Of a stretch of 64,000 bases of DNA, positions 55,700 through 64,000 are shown in pieces. Positions within the stretch are counted from its first letter, which is position 1. The number at the start of each line of letters is the position of its first letter. The stretch is from Brachybacterium sp042666875 (GTDB taxonomy: Bacteria; Actinomycetota; Actinomycetes; Actinomycetales; Dermabacteraceae), in assembly GCF_042666875.1 (NCBI RefSeq), contig NZ_JBHTCX010000008.1, positions 62,001 through 126,000 on the forward strand. Reading direction: 5' to 3'. A model generated the notes under the pieces. That model had not been told where the DNA came from, ran no database searches, and worked only from the letters and a program-made list of their open reading frames with translations. The position numbers and the translations under genes were made by a program.

Positions 55700-58456
55700 T
55701 CAGTCGTCCTTGCCGTGGCCCTTGGCCTTGCCGTTGGCCTTGCCCTTGTCATGACCGTGGGCGTTGCCGTTGCCATGGCCCTGACCGTTGCCGTGGCCCT
55801 TGCCGTGACCCTTGTCGTGGCCCTTGCCCTTGCCGTGGCCCTTGCCGGGGTGACCGGACTCCTCGTCGTCATCCTGGTCATCCTCGTCGTCCCCACCGCC
55901 TGCGGGGAACCCGGCATCCAGGCCGGCGATGATCGGGTCGTGGTCGGAGGAGCCGAACACGCCGTCCTCGTACAGGTCGACGGTGTTGTTGTGGTACCGC
56001 GAGTACTGGGTCATCACGGACTCGGCACCGTTGATCTGCCAGTGGGTGCCACCGGTGAGGCGCTCGGCGGCGGCGGGATTGGCCAGGACGTGGTCGAGCG
56101 AGCCGACCATGCCGTCGTAGCTGTAGGACCAGCCCTCGGGATCGTAGGTCTCGCCGAGGTCGATGTAGCCCTGGTCGTAGAACGTCTGCAGCGGGTCCTC
56201 CTGCGTGTACGCGTTGAAGTCGCCGCCGTGGAAGAAGTCCTCGACGCCGAGCTCCGCGGCCGTCTCCTCGCTCCAGCTCAGCAGCGCCTCGGCCTGCTGC
56301 AGGCGGGAGGTGCGGGCATTGCCCTGGACCGGGTCCTCCTCCAGCTCGGCATCCTCGGCGTCCTGGGAACCCTTGGACTTGAAGTGGTTGACGGTGAAGA
56401 AGAACGGCTCACCCTCGACCTGCTCCTCGCCGGAGCCCTGGACGGGCACGAACACCTGCCCGATCGGCTCGCGGGCGTTGTCGAACGCCTCGTCGCCGGC
56501 GAGGATCTGCGCCTGGCCCTGCGGGGCCACGGCGGCGGTGCGGTAGATGATCGCGTTGGTGATGACGTCGCTGCCGCCGTCCAGGCCCTGCTCGGCGTAG
56601 GCCTCACCGGTGCGGACGTAGTCCCAGGTGCCCTCGCCGTCGCGCTCGTTCAGCGCGGCGACCAGGGTGGCGGTGGCCTCGTCGGGCTCCTCGCCCAGGC
56701 GGGCGGAGTTCTCGATCTCCATCAGGCCCACCACCTCGGCCTCGGTGCCGGAGATCGCCTCGACGATCTTGGACTGCTGGCGCTCGAGGTCGTCGGCTCC
56801 CCACGCGCCGCGCAGGTCGCAGCCGCCGCGCACGTTGGTGCCCTCGCCGTGGAGGTTGGTGTAGGGCTCGCAGCCAGGGGTGTCCTCACCGAGGGTGGTG
56901 AAGTAGTTCAGCACGTTGAACGTGGCCAGCTGCAGGTCTCCGCCGACCTCGTCGGGCGTGGCGCTGCGGGTGTTCTCGAAGTCGACCCCGTCGGTCTCGG
57001 CCGATTCCCACGGGGTGGTGGTGTTCAGCCGCCACTGGTCGAAGGAGTAGGCGACGACGGTGGGCTCGGTGAACCCGACGGAGGCGCCGACTCGCACGGG
57101 CTCCTCGGTGGTCAGCCAGCTCATCGGCTGCTCGGGGTTGCTGCTGAAGTTGGTCGACTTCCCGTCGTCCAACAGCACCAGGTTCTGGGCCTGCTGCTCG
57201 AAGTAGGCGGTGGCCTCCTCGCCCGGCTCCATGATGTCGCCGGCCTGCTTCAGCGGCTCGTCGCCGATGGCCAGGCCCACCTCGCCGTACTGGTTGGTGC
57301 CGTAGACGTCGGTGACGGTGAAGTCGCCCTCACCCGGCAGGTAGAGCATGTGCTCGATGCTCTCGCGCTCGGTCTCCTCGGTCGGGAAGCCGCCCTCGAT
57401 CGTGAGGGGCTCGACCTCGCCGAGGGGTTCGGGCAGCTGCTCGAGCCCGCCGGCGCCGACGGTGACCTGCGTGGATTCGTAGTACTCGGAGACCTCGCCG
57501 GTCACGCGGACAGATTCGCCGATGGCGACGTCGCCGACGGTGTCGGGCGAGTAGACGAACACGGCGGTGGAGCCGGTGTGCGTGGAGAAGTCCAGCGCCC
57601 CGCCGGTGCCGGGGGTCTGGATGACGTAGCCGTCCAGGCCGCCGGTGGCGTAGACCGCGGTCACGACGCCCTCGGTGACGACAGTTTCGCCCTCCAGGGG
57701 GCTGGCCTCGCCCGTGCCCTGGATCTCGGCGATGCTCGCCTCGGTGGGATCGGCCGGCACCTCGGGATCCTCGGGCTCCTCCGGATCCTCGGAGTCCGTC
57801 TCCTCCGCGCCCGACGGGGTCGGCGTGGGGGCGCCCTCGACGAAGTCGGTGGAGTTCTCGCCGGTGACCTCGACGCGGGAGACGGAGGTGGCGTTGTCGG
57901 TGCCGGGAGCGGGGGCGTCCCCGGAGAAGGTCTCCGCCGCGCCCCAGCCGACGAGGTCGACGACGGCCGGGTCCTCGGCGCAGGTGGTCCCGTGGCACTC
58001 GAGGTTGCCCTCGGCGTCGGACAGGGCGAACACGCCGCCGCTGCCGGAGGCGTTGATGCCGCCGGTGAGGTCGGCCGCGGGCAGGGGCTCGCCGTTGCCG
58101 TTGCCGGAGGCCAGCTCGATGAGGAAGGTGCCGCCGGCGGGGACGGTGCCGCTGAGGGAGACGGTGTTGTTGAAGGTGCCGGTCTTCGAGGCGTACTGGA
58201 GGGACCAGCCGTCGAGGCTGATGTCGGCCTCGGAGGTGTTGCGCAGTTCGACGAAGTCGCTCTGGAAGCTGGCCCCGGAGTTGCCCCCGCCGCCGTAGGC
58301 CTCGCTGATCTGGAGGTCGCCGGGGGTGACCACGGCGGCCTGGGCGATGGGCGCGATGCCGGGCAGGGCCGAGAGCCCGAGGGTGAGGGCGGCTGCGGCG
58401 ATGCCGACGCGCGTCAGGCGCGGGTGCAGGCCGTCGCCGTGCGGACGAATGCTCAT
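55700..58456 (-). CDS. Secreted ExeM/NucH-type endonuclease with lamin-tail domain
   Basis: A 918-residue exported nuclease. Signal peptide to about residue 40 (ending PIAQA). A lamin tail domain (about 42-170; SEAYGGGGNSGASFQSDFVELRN) is followed by a Pro/Glu linker, an OB-fold-like region (about 225-330) and an endonuclease/exonuclease/phosphatase domain (about 500-860; LATFNVLNYF, VVGLMEIEN, VNHFKSKG, GGDFNAYTQEDP, SSDHDPI). The tail of about 50 residues is Gly/His/Lys-rich (GKGHGKGKGHDKGHGKGHG). AGGAGAA precedes the ATG. It probably degrades extracellular DNA. Confidence 0.92.
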   Translation of the reverse strand: MSIRPHGDGLHPRLTRVGIAAAALTLGLSALPGIAPIAQAAVVTPGDLQISEAYGGGGNSGASFQSDFVELRNTSEADISLDGWSLQYASKTGTFNNTVSLSGTVPAGGTFLIELASGNGNGEPLPAADLTGGINASGSGGVFALSDAEGNLECHGTTCAEDPAVVDLVGWGAAETFSGDAPAPGTDNATSVSRVEVTGENSTDFVEGAPTPTPSGAEETDSEDPEEPEDPEVPADPTEASIAEIQGTGEASPLEGETVVTEGVVTAVYATGGLDGYVIQTPGTGGALDFSTHTGSTAVFVYSPDTVGDVAIGESVRVTGEVSEYYESTQVTVGAGGLEQLPEPLGEVEPLTIEGGFPTEETERESIEHMLYLPGEGDFTVTDVYGTNQYGEVGLAIGDEPLKQAGDIMEPGEEATAYFEQQAQNLVLLDDGKSTNFSSNPEQPMSWLTTEEPVRVGASVGFTEPTVVAYSFDQWRLNTTTPWESAETDGVDFENTRSATPDEVGGDLQLATFNVLNYFTTLGEDTPGCEPYTNLHGEGTNVRGGCDLRGAWGADDLERQQSKIVEAISGTEAEVVGLMEIENSARLGEEPDEATATLVAALNERDGEGTWDYVRTGEAYAEQGLDGGSDVITNAIIYRTAAVAPQGQAQILAGDEAFDNAREPIGQVFVPVQGSGEEQVEGEPFFFTVNHFKSKGSQDAEDAELEEDPVQGNARTSRLQQAEALLSWSEETAAELGVEDFFHGGDFNAYTQEDPLQTFYDQGYIDLGETYDPEGWSYSYDGMVGSLDHVLANPAAAERLTGGTHWQINGAESVMTQYSRYHNNTVDLYEDGVFGSSDHDPIIAGLDAGFPAGGGDDEDDQDDDEESGHPGKGHGKGKGHDKGHGKGHGNGQGHGNGNAHGHDKGKANGKAKGHGKDD

Positions 58457-58572
58457 GGCGGGGTTCTCCTGAAGAGGCGGGATGCGTGGTGGGGTGCGGT
58501 GCACTGGGGGTGCGGGTGCTCTGATGGTGCGGCGAGCTGGCGGAGCGGGCGTGCTGCTCGACCCGCACACAG

Positions 58573-58609
58573 CGGCGGGCCGGGGAGCGGATCACTCCCC
58601 GGCCCGCCG
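58573..58609 (-). terminator. Terminator of the 5'-nucleotidase gene
   Basis: A perfect 15-base stem (CGGCGGGCCGGGGAG and CTCCCCGGCCCGCCG) with a seven-base loop starts eight bases past the minus-strand stop codon. It separates this gene from the nuclease gene downstream. Confidence 0.8.
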
Positions 58610-58616
58610 TGCGGGG

Positions 58617-61220
58617 TCAGTCCGCTTCGGACAGGTAGGTGATGCCCTGCTCCGTGTTCATGCGGTACAGGAACGCGGCGGTGGCGTCACGGTTGGTCGG
58701 GTTCAGCGGGCGGTAGGTGCCGTCCGGCCAGCCCGTCGTGATGCCTTCGGACTCCATCCACGCGATCTCCTTGGCGTACATGGTGCTGGCCGGCACGTCG
58801 CTGAAGACGGGCGAGGTCGGGGCCTCCACCTCGGGCGAGCCCGCGTAGCGGTAGACGAACGCGGCCATCGCGTCGCGGGCGATCGGCTGGGTCGGGCGGA
58901 AGGTGCGATCCGACCAGCCGGTGGTGATGCCCTGCTGGTAGGCCCACATGATCGCGTCGTAGTGCTCGTCGCCCTTCTCGACGTCGGTGAACGGCTCGCT
59001 GCGCGGGTGGTCCACCTCCGGCGATCCGGCCATGCGGTACAGGAACGCCGCCATCGCGTCGCGGTTGACGGGCTCCAGCGGGCGGAAGGTGCCGTCGTCC
59101 CATCCGGTGGAGTAGCCCTCGTTCGCCATCCACATGATCTCGTCGTAGAACATGTTCGACGGGGGCACGTCGCTGAACTCGAGGGTTCCGCAGTCCTCGC
59201 CGCCGACGGCGGTGACCTCGTAGGTGACGGCGGTGCCGGTGTCGGGCTGGGCGGTGACGGTCAGCGGCACCGACTCGCCCTCGCTCACACAGAAGTCCTC
59301 GCCCAGGGCGACCTCGGCGGTGTAGCGGCCGCTGTCCGAATCCAGCTCGTACGGGGCCTCGAAGGTGCCGAGCTCGCCGGCGTCGACGGAGACCGTCGTG
59401 ATCTGCGGGGCGCCGAGGCTCTCGGACTCCAGGCCGCGCAGGCGCAGGGTGGGCTGCTCGCCCTCGAGGATGTGGGCCTCGACCTGTCGCTGCGAGTAGT
59501 CGGGCTCGAGGTTCTCGTGGGCTCCGAGGTACTCGACGAAGGCCTCGCGGTCCAGCACGCCGGTGTCGCTGACGTTCTGCGCCTGAGCCAGGGTGTGCAT
59601 GTTGTCGCCGCCCTCGAACAGGAAGCTCGCGGTGACGATCGTGTAGGTCGCCTCGGGGTCGATGGGCTCACCGTTGATCCGCACCGCGACGATGCGGTCG
59701 TCCATCTCCCGCTCGGCGTCGAAGACGTACTCGACGTTGTTCGAGACGCTGAAGGCGTAGAACTCGCTGGTGGGCTCGCCGCCGGCGTTGCGCTGCCACT
59801 GCTCCTCGAGCATCTGCACGAACTGCGCACCGGTGACCTCACCGGAGTTCAGGGTGTTGCCGAAGGGGACCATGTTGTTGGCCTCGGCGTAGGTGACCAC
59901 GCCGTCGCCCTCGTTCCCGGCCGCCTCGTGGAACAGCTCGGCGCGGATGCCGCCGGGGTTCATCCAGCCGATGACCTCGTGCTCCTCCGTGGTGCCGCGC
60001 TCCTCGAGGTACCACTTCATGGAGTCGGCCAGCATGTTGCCGGCGGCCGAGTGGCGGGAGCGGTTGTCGCCCTTGGTGGTGGCCTGGTCGGTGACCGGAT
60101 CGCTGGGCTTGCGGACGCCGTCGACGTACTCGGCCTTGTCCCCGGCCCACGAGGTGGTGATGTCGTCCTCGATGGTGCCGACGGGCTCGGCGCCGACCTC
60201 GGCGGCGTCCTCGATGGCGTCGGCGGCGACCGTGGAGGCGGCCTGGTAGGCGGGATCGTCGGCGCAGGCCTCGAGATCGGCGGCCTCGGTGGCGATCAGC
60301 TCGGGCTCCCCGGTGACGTCCCAGTCGCCGTCCTCGCCCAGCTGCAGGCTCGTCGAGCCCAGGAACTCACCGCTGGCTCCGGCCTGGATGACGGGACGCA
60401 TCTCGCCGTCCTGGCCGGGCACCGGGGCGGTGTAGGCGTAGGTCTGGTGGGAGTCGCCGTTGAAGATGGCGTCGACCTCGGGGGAGGTCTCCTCGACGAT
60501 CTTGTCGAAGATCGGGTCGCTGTTCTCCGGGGCCTGGCCGGCCTCGCCGTTGCCGCTGGCGCCCTCGTGGTACGAGGCGACGACGACGTCGTAGTCCTCG
60601 CCGGATGCCTCGAGGTCGGCGACGGCGTCGTTGACGGAGTCGACCGGGTCGCGGAACTCGAGACCCTCGATGGCGGCGGGGCTGACCTTGCCGGTCGTCT
60701 TGGTGGTGACCGCGCCGATCACGGCGACCTTCACGTCACCGGCCTCGACCACGGCCCAGGCGTCGTGCAGGAGGGTGCCGTCGGACTGGTAGACGTTCGC
60801 GGCGAGGTCGGGGAAGTCGGTGCGCGGGGCGATGCGGCCGGTGAGGTCCTCGTAGCCCTGGTCGTACTCGTGGTTGCCGATCGCCGCCGCGTCGACGCCG
60901 AGCGCGTTGAGGAAGTCGATCGTGGGCTCGTCGTTCTGCACGGCCGATTCGAAGGCCGAGCCGCCGACGTTGTCCCCGGCGGACAGCAGCGCCGTGTTGC
61001 CGCTCTCGCTGGCCGCGCGGGTGTTGGCGACGGTGCAGGCGAAGGCGTCCCCGGCCGGGAGGGCGCCGTGGAAGTCGTTGAAGGTGAGCAGGTCGACCTG
61101 GTCGCCGGGATCGGCGGCTGCGGCGCCGAGGGGCACCACGGCCGACGCGAACGCGATCGCGACGGTGCCCAGGCCCACGGACGCGCCGCGCGCGATGCGG
61201 CGTGCGGAGGAATCGAACAT
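58617..61220 (-). CDS. Secreted 5'-nucleotidase/UDP-sugar hydrolase-type phosphoesterase with three SLH repeats
   Basis: An 867-residue surface enzyme. Signal peptide to about residue 34 (ending GAAAA). A metallophosphatase domain follows (about 38-290; LLTFNDFHGAL, SAGDNVGG, AIGNHEYDQG, NGDSHQ). Next is the 5_nucleotid_C domain (about 340-560; GDNRSRHSAAGNMLAD, GWMNPGGIRAEL, MVPFGNTL). Three SLH repeats end the protein (about 683-860; each with FSDV and TGWxDGTFRPLxPxxRDAMAAF), which attach it to wall polymers. AGGAGCCATTC precedes the ATG. It would release nucleosides and phosphate from nucleotides, complementing the nuclease encoded next to it. Confidence 0.93.
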   Translation of the reverse strand: MFDSSARRIARGASVGLGTVAIAFASAVVPLGAAAADPGDQVDLLTFNDFHGALPAGDAFACTVANTRAASESGNTALLSAGDNVGGSAFESAVQNDEPTIDFLNALGVDAAAIGNHEYDQGYEDLTGRIAPRTDFPDLAANVYQSDGTLLHDAWAVVEAGDVKVAVIGAVTTKTTGKVSPAAIEGLEFRDPVDSVNDAVADLEASGEDYDVVVASYHEGASGNGEAGQAPENSDPIFDKIVEETSPEVDAIFNGDSHQTYAYTAPVPGQDGEMRPVIQAGASGEFLGSTSLQLGEDGDWDVTGEPELIATEAADLEACADDPAYQAASTVAADAIEDAAEVGAEPVGTIEDDITTSWAGDKAEYVDGVRKPSDPVTDQATTKGDNRSRHSAAGNMLADSMKWYLEERGTTEEHEVIGWMNPGGIRAELFHEAAGNEGDGVVTYAEANNMVPFGNTLNSGEVTGAQFVQMLEEQWQRNAGGEPTSEFYAFSVSNNVEYVFDAEREMDDRIVAVRINGEPIDPEATYTIVTASFLFEGGDNMHTLAQAQNVSDTGVLDREAFVEYLGAHENLEPDYSQRQVEAHILEGEQPTLRLRGLESESLGAPQITTVSVDAGELGTFEAPYELDSDSGRYTAEVALGEDFCVSEGESVPLTVTAQPDTGTAVTYEVTAVGGEDCGTLEFSDVPPSNMFYDEIMWMANEGYSTGWDDGTFRPLEPVNRDAMAAFLYRMAGSPEVDHPRSEPFTDVEKGDEHYDAIMWAYQQGITTGWSDRTFRPTQPIARDAMAAFVYRYAGSPEVEAPTSPVFSDVPASTMYAKEIAWMESEGITTGWPDGTYRPLNPTNRDATAAFLYRMNTEQGITYLSEAD

Positions 61221-61323
61221 GAATGGCTCCTGAAGGAGAAGTGGAAGAACGCGGAACGCTGCGGTCCATCTCACCGCACCGGAGCCGAGACACGCCCATC
61301 CGTTCCCCGTCCGGGCCGCGACA

Positions 61324-61345
61324 TGTCATCCGATGTTCATCTACC
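61324..61345 (+). promoter_or_regulatory. Candidate PHO box upstream of the 5'-nucleotidase gene
   Basis: TGTCATCCGAT followed directly by GTTCATCTACC are two 11-base repeats. The second fits the Streptomyces PhoP unit GTTCAYYYRSG at ten of eleven positions. It is about 105-125 bases upstream of the divergent minus-strand start and reads on the opposite strand, so the call is tentative. Confidence 0.35.
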
Positions 61346-61735
61346 GTCCCGATCCGGCTGTGCGCTGTGATGGGACCGTAATGTCAGCTTTGCCGCCGCT
61401 TGACAGTGCCGCGCGCAGCGGACCGGCCCCGAATGCGCCGCCTCGCCGCCGGCGACCGTTTTCCCGTGTGGTGCCCGACCGACTGTCCCGGCCTGCGGTG
61501 ACGGCACGCCGCCGGAGTGGGTAGCATCGGTGGGGACTTCGGACGAGCCGGTCCCTGCGAACCCTTCTCAGGCTCCGGGCCCGGCATGACCTCGGGCTCG
61601 CCTCCCGAGTCGCACGCCGGCCCGCCCGCAGCCCGCCCGCTCCTCTGCCTCTCCCCGTTCCAGATGCAGGCGCGGTTCCCGGCTCGCACGAGCGGTGGCC
61701 GGGTGGCCGTCCTCGTCGCCCTAGGAGTCCTGACC

Positions 61736-63187
61736 ATGGTCATGCCGTTCCTCAGCCGTCGTCCCACCGTTCCCGCGAAGGATGGCCACAGCTGGCCGCA
61801 CGTGATCATCCTGGGTGGTGGATTCGCCGGGGCACACGCCGTCAGGGCGCTGCGGGACGCCCGCGTGCGCGTCACCCTGATCGACCGGAACGTGTACAAG
61901 ACCTTCCAGCCGCTGCTGTACCAGGTGGCCACCGCCGGCCTGAACCCGGGCGACGTGACCATGTTCCTGCGCGGGCTCTCGCTGAAGGTGCCCAACATGC
62001 GCTACCGCCAGGGCCATGTCACGGGCGTGGATCCCGAGCACAGGACCGTCACCATCGACGAGGGCCAGCAGGGCACCCATGAGCTCGAGTACGACTACCT
62101 GATCGTCGCCAACGGCGCCACGACCACGTTCTTCGGGACCCCGGGCGCCGAAGAGCACGCCATGCCGATGTACACCCGCTCGCAGGCGATAGCGATCCGC
62201 GACCGGGTCTTCTCGGAGCTGGAGCGCTCGAGCCGCGAGGCGGAGGCCGGCGTGGACCGGCTGCACGTGTGCGTGGTCGGCGGCGGGCCGACGGGCGTGG
62301 AGATCGCCGGCGCGCTGGCGGACTTCCGCATGCAGGAGCTGGACATCCTCTACCCCGAGATGGACCCGGGCACGCTGCAGATCACCGTGCTGAACCGCGG
62401 CGAGGACCTCATCAAGGAGTTCCGTCCCGAGTTCCGCGAGTACGCGGCCGAGGAGCTGCGCGAGCGCGGGGTCACGCTGCAGCTGGGCAAGGGCGTGCAG
62501 TCGGTGGGCTACGACCACGTGGTTCTCGACGACGACACCATCCTCGAATCGGACATCACCATCTGGGCCGCGGGCGTCACCGTGCCGGAGATCGTCTCGG
62601 AGTGGGGGCTGCCGCAGGACAAGCGCGGCCGCATCCAGGTCGACGACTACCTGCAGGTCAAGGGCCTGCCGGGGGTCTACGCGGCCGGCGACATCGCCGC
62701 CCAGGACGATCCGCTCCCCCAGCTCGCCCAGCCCGCCGTGCAGATGGGCGAGGCCGCGGCCGCCGCGATCGCCGCGGAGGTCGCCGGCAAGCCGCGCAAG
62801 AAGTTCGAGTACACCGATCTGGGCACCATGGCCACCATCGGCCGTCACGCCGCGATCGCGGAGATCCCGCACATGCCGGGCCTGACGGGATCCGTCGGCT
62901 GGGCGGCGTGGCTGGGCGTGCACGTGGCCAAGATGATCGGCCACCGCAACCGGCGCGCGGTGGCGATGAACCTGCTGACGCTGTACGGCGGCACCCGCGC
63001 GACCCACCAGCCCAACCCCGTCGTCGGCGAGGTCGATTCGGTGCGCGCGGCCCGGATCTTCGAGGAGCAGGCCAAGCACCGCAAGTTCGGCCGCGATGCC
63101 CAGGGCGCCTCCGAGTCCGACCGGATCGCCGCCGCGTCGGAGGGCGAGCACGGCGCACGCGACGTTGCCGACCCGGTCAAGGACTGA
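61736..63187 (+). CDS. ndh: Type II NADH:quinone dehydrogenase
   Basis: A 483-residue membrane-associated flavoprotein that passes electrons from NADH to menaquinone without pumping protons. FAD motif VIILGGGFAGAHAVRAL, the quinone-site region FQPLLYQVATAGL, NAD motif VVGGGPTGVEIAGAL and second FAD motif VYAAGDIAAQDD with the conserved QPAVQMGE. ATG at 61736 is chosen because AGGAG lies eight bases upstream and the protein then begins close to the Rossmann fold; upstream in-frame sequence is Pro/Ser-rich and unlike the family. Confidence 0.94.
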   Translation: MVMPFLSRRPTVPAKDGHSWPHVIILGGGFAGAHAVRALRDARVRVTLIDRNVYKTFQPLLYQVATAGLNPGDVTMFLRGLSLKVPNMRYRQGHVTGVDPEHRTVTIDEGQQGTHELEYDYLIVANGATTTFFGTPGAEEHAMPMYTRSQAIAIRDRVFSELERSSREAEAGVDRLHVCVVGGGPTGVEIAGALADFRMQELDILYPEMDPGTLQITVLNRGEDLIKEFRPEFREYAAEELRERGVTLQLGKGVQSVGYDHVVLDDDTILESDITIWAAGVTVPEIVSEWGLPQDKRGRIQVDDYLQVKGLPGVYAAGDIAAQDDPLPQLAQPAVQMGEAAAAAIAAEVAGKPRKKFEYTDLGTMATIGRHAAIAEIPHMPGLTGSVGWAAWLGVHVAKMIGHRNRRAVAMNLLTLYGGTRATHQPNPVVGEVDSVRAARIFEEQAKHRKFGRDAQGASESDRIAAASEGEHGARDVADPVKD

Positions 63188-63224
63188 CACGGAGACCAGC
63201 AGGAACGGTGCCTCGGCTCAGGAG

Positions 63225-63240
63225 CGTTCCCGCGGGAACG
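63225..63240. terminator. Perfect 16-bp palindrome downstream of ndh
   Basis: CGTTCCCGCGGGAACG, 38 bases after the ndh stop. With the upstream GGAACG (63202-63207) it offers alternative hairpins. Probable terminator; an operator is possible. Confidence 0.4.
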
Positions 63241-63380
63241 TCGTGAGGCGGGCGCCGCGCCGTACGGTGCCGCCCATTCCCCCGAAACATTGCAACGCTG
63301 AGACGTAAAGGTGAAATGGGTGCGCGTGTCGCGCCGGGTCGGGCCGGGCGGTCCGCCGTCCGCCGTCCGCCGTGGCCATC

Positions 63381-63424
63381 TGGTTCCATGGGCCGACGGC
63401 GTCCTGGTTCCACGGGCCGACGGC
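63381..63424. repeat. Two 20-bp tandem copies in the ndh-DUF202 intergenic region
   Basis: TGGTTCCATGGGCCGACGGC is followed four bases later by TGGTTCCACGGGCCGACGGC. A short CCGTCCG repeat precedes them. The 63188-63468 interval shows no gene. Confidence 0.75.
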
Positions 63425-63468
63425 TTCGGGCGTCGCAACGAGGGAGGCGGTCGGGCCCTCGACTCCGC

Positions 63469-63999
63469 TCAGCGGATGAGGTTGACGACCAGGTACGAGG
63501 CGCAGACCAGCCCGATGCACAGCACGGCCGCGGTGCCCACGAGCATCGGCTTGCCGTCGCGGGCCAGCTGCCCCAGTCCCAGCAGCGAGTCCTGTGCCCG
63601 CTGGTAGCCGGAGGCGGTCAGCACGTAGGCGAGCACCGCGAGGCCGGCGCCGACCAGCCCGGCGACCGCGCCGAACAGGCCCAGCTGCTCGACGGTGAAA
63701 CGCATCCCGACCAGGCTCGCGACCCCGAAGGCGAGGCAGGTGCGCCGCCACGACAGCAGGGTGCGCTCGGGCTGCAGTCCCGGATCGTAGATCGAGGTGA
63801 CGTCCTGACCGGGCTGCGCCACCTCGCCGTCGGCCTCCGCGGGATCGGGGTGGACGCTCGCGTCCTGGACGCCGTCCGGGTCACCGGCTGCGCCGGCCTC
63901 GCCCCGGTCGCCGCGGCCCGCGGATCCGGTGGCTTCACGGTCGTCGTCCCCCGCGGGGCCGACGGGTCCGTCGTGCTCGTGCTCGTGCTCGTTCTCGTC
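63469..63999 (-). CDS. DUF202 family membrane protein, probably with an acidic N-terminal extension
   Basis: The last 117 codons encode a three-helix DUF202 protein (DPGLQPERTLLSWRRTCLAFG, then VGAGLAVLAYVL and LVGTAAVLCIGLVCASYLV). A GTG at 63822 could start it. However, the frame stays open to the window edge for another 59 codons with nearly 90% G or C at third positions, encoding Asp/Glu/Gly/His-rich sequence (DENEHEHEHDG). The start is therefore likely just outside the window and this entry is treated as partial. Function of DUF202 proteins is not established. Confidence 0.75.
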   Translation of the reverse strand, partial: DENEHEHEHDGPVGPAGDDDREATGSAGRGDRGEAGAAGDPDGVQDASVHPDPAEADGEVAQPGQDVTSIYDPGLQPERTLLSWRRTCLAFGVASLVGMRFTVEQLGLFGAVAGLVGAGLAVLAYVLTASGYQRAQDSLLGLGQLARDGKPMLVGTAAVLCIGLVCASYLVVNLIR

Positions 64000-64000
64000 G

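Noticed and set aside
54731..58642. Plus-strand open frame of about 1300 codons opposite the permease and nuclease genes
   Set aside because: It spans two well-supported minus-strand genes and the gap between them, with no recognisable domain.
58482..61370. Plus-strand open frame of about 960 codons opposite the SLH-anchored 5'-nucleotidase
   Set aside because: The minus strand has a signal peptide, catalytic motifs and SLH repeats; the opposite frame has none.
63225..63240. LexA/SOS box
   Set aside because: The actinobacterial box is GAAC-N4-GTTC; here the order is GTTC...GAAC, the reverse arrangement, and it lies after a stop codon.

Overview
The window is high-GC (about 70% by eye) actinobacterial chromosome, densely coding with strongly G/C-biased third codon positions and many 4-base ATGA/GTGA stop-start overlaps. 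The gene set (FhaA-FhaB-PstP-RodA-PbpA-PknA-PknB cluster, TrpG/PabA, DUF881, class E sortase, CrgA, LppM-like lipoprotein, type II NADH dehydrogenase) points to Micrococcales, probably a Brachybacterium/Dermabacteraceae-type organism. That assignment is inference from gene content. In many actinobacteria this signalling and cell-wall cluster lies close to oriC.

Layout. 1-11047 (+): a Tat-exported L,D-transpeptidase, then the cell-shape and Ser/Thr-phosphorylation operon, ending with a glutamine amidotransferase that overlaps pknB. 11065-12916 (-): small membrane protein, sortase and DUF881, divergent from crgA. 13862-15017: LppM-like lipoprotein, tRNA-Arg(ACG) and a strong terminator. 15054-16640: divergent ArsR metal sensor and CDF metal exporter with an operator-like palindrome between them. 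16657-18628 (-): ThuA/Gfo-Idh-MocA pair. 18877-25730: a lipid locus that brings together an alkyl-DHAP-synthase-like flavoprotein, a PlsC acyltransferase, an SDR and a divergent fatty-acyl reductase-HAD fusion, which together look like an ether-lipid pathway. 27213-29982 (-): polar amino-acid ABC importer read from a leaderless promoter whose spacer is a perfect inverted repeat. 30136-33031 (-): DUF2306 membrane protein plus a NarL/DesK-type two-component system. 33262-39314: ribokinase-like kinase, DUF6318-like protein, methyltransferase and small membrane proteins. 39337-44008 (-): heterodimeric ABC exporter with one degenerate ATP site, plus DUF456. 44124-45110 (-): a FabH gene interrupted by one in-frame TGA. 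45416-47362: divergent VanZ-family pair. 47466-51745 (-): SbcC/SbcD. 51864-55660: flavin disulfide oxidoreductase, unknown membrane protein, APC permease. 55700-61220 (-): secreted LTD/ExeM-type nuclease and SLH-anchored 5'-nucleotidase. 61736-63187 (+): NDH-2. The right edge holds a DUF202 protein.

The most unusual pattern is two unrelated-in-sequence DUF559-type genes (26082-27017 and 35318-36298), both with an AbiEi-like N-terminus. Each is bracketed by its own private pair of palindromic direct repeats: 76 bp at 25859-25934 and 27041-27116, and 61 bp at 35069-35129 and 36454-36514. The members of each pair align without gaps. This looks like a small class of palindrome-bracketed nuclease cassettes, possibly mobile or self-marking. 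No transposase, integrase, phage gene, CRISPR array or rRNA was recognised.
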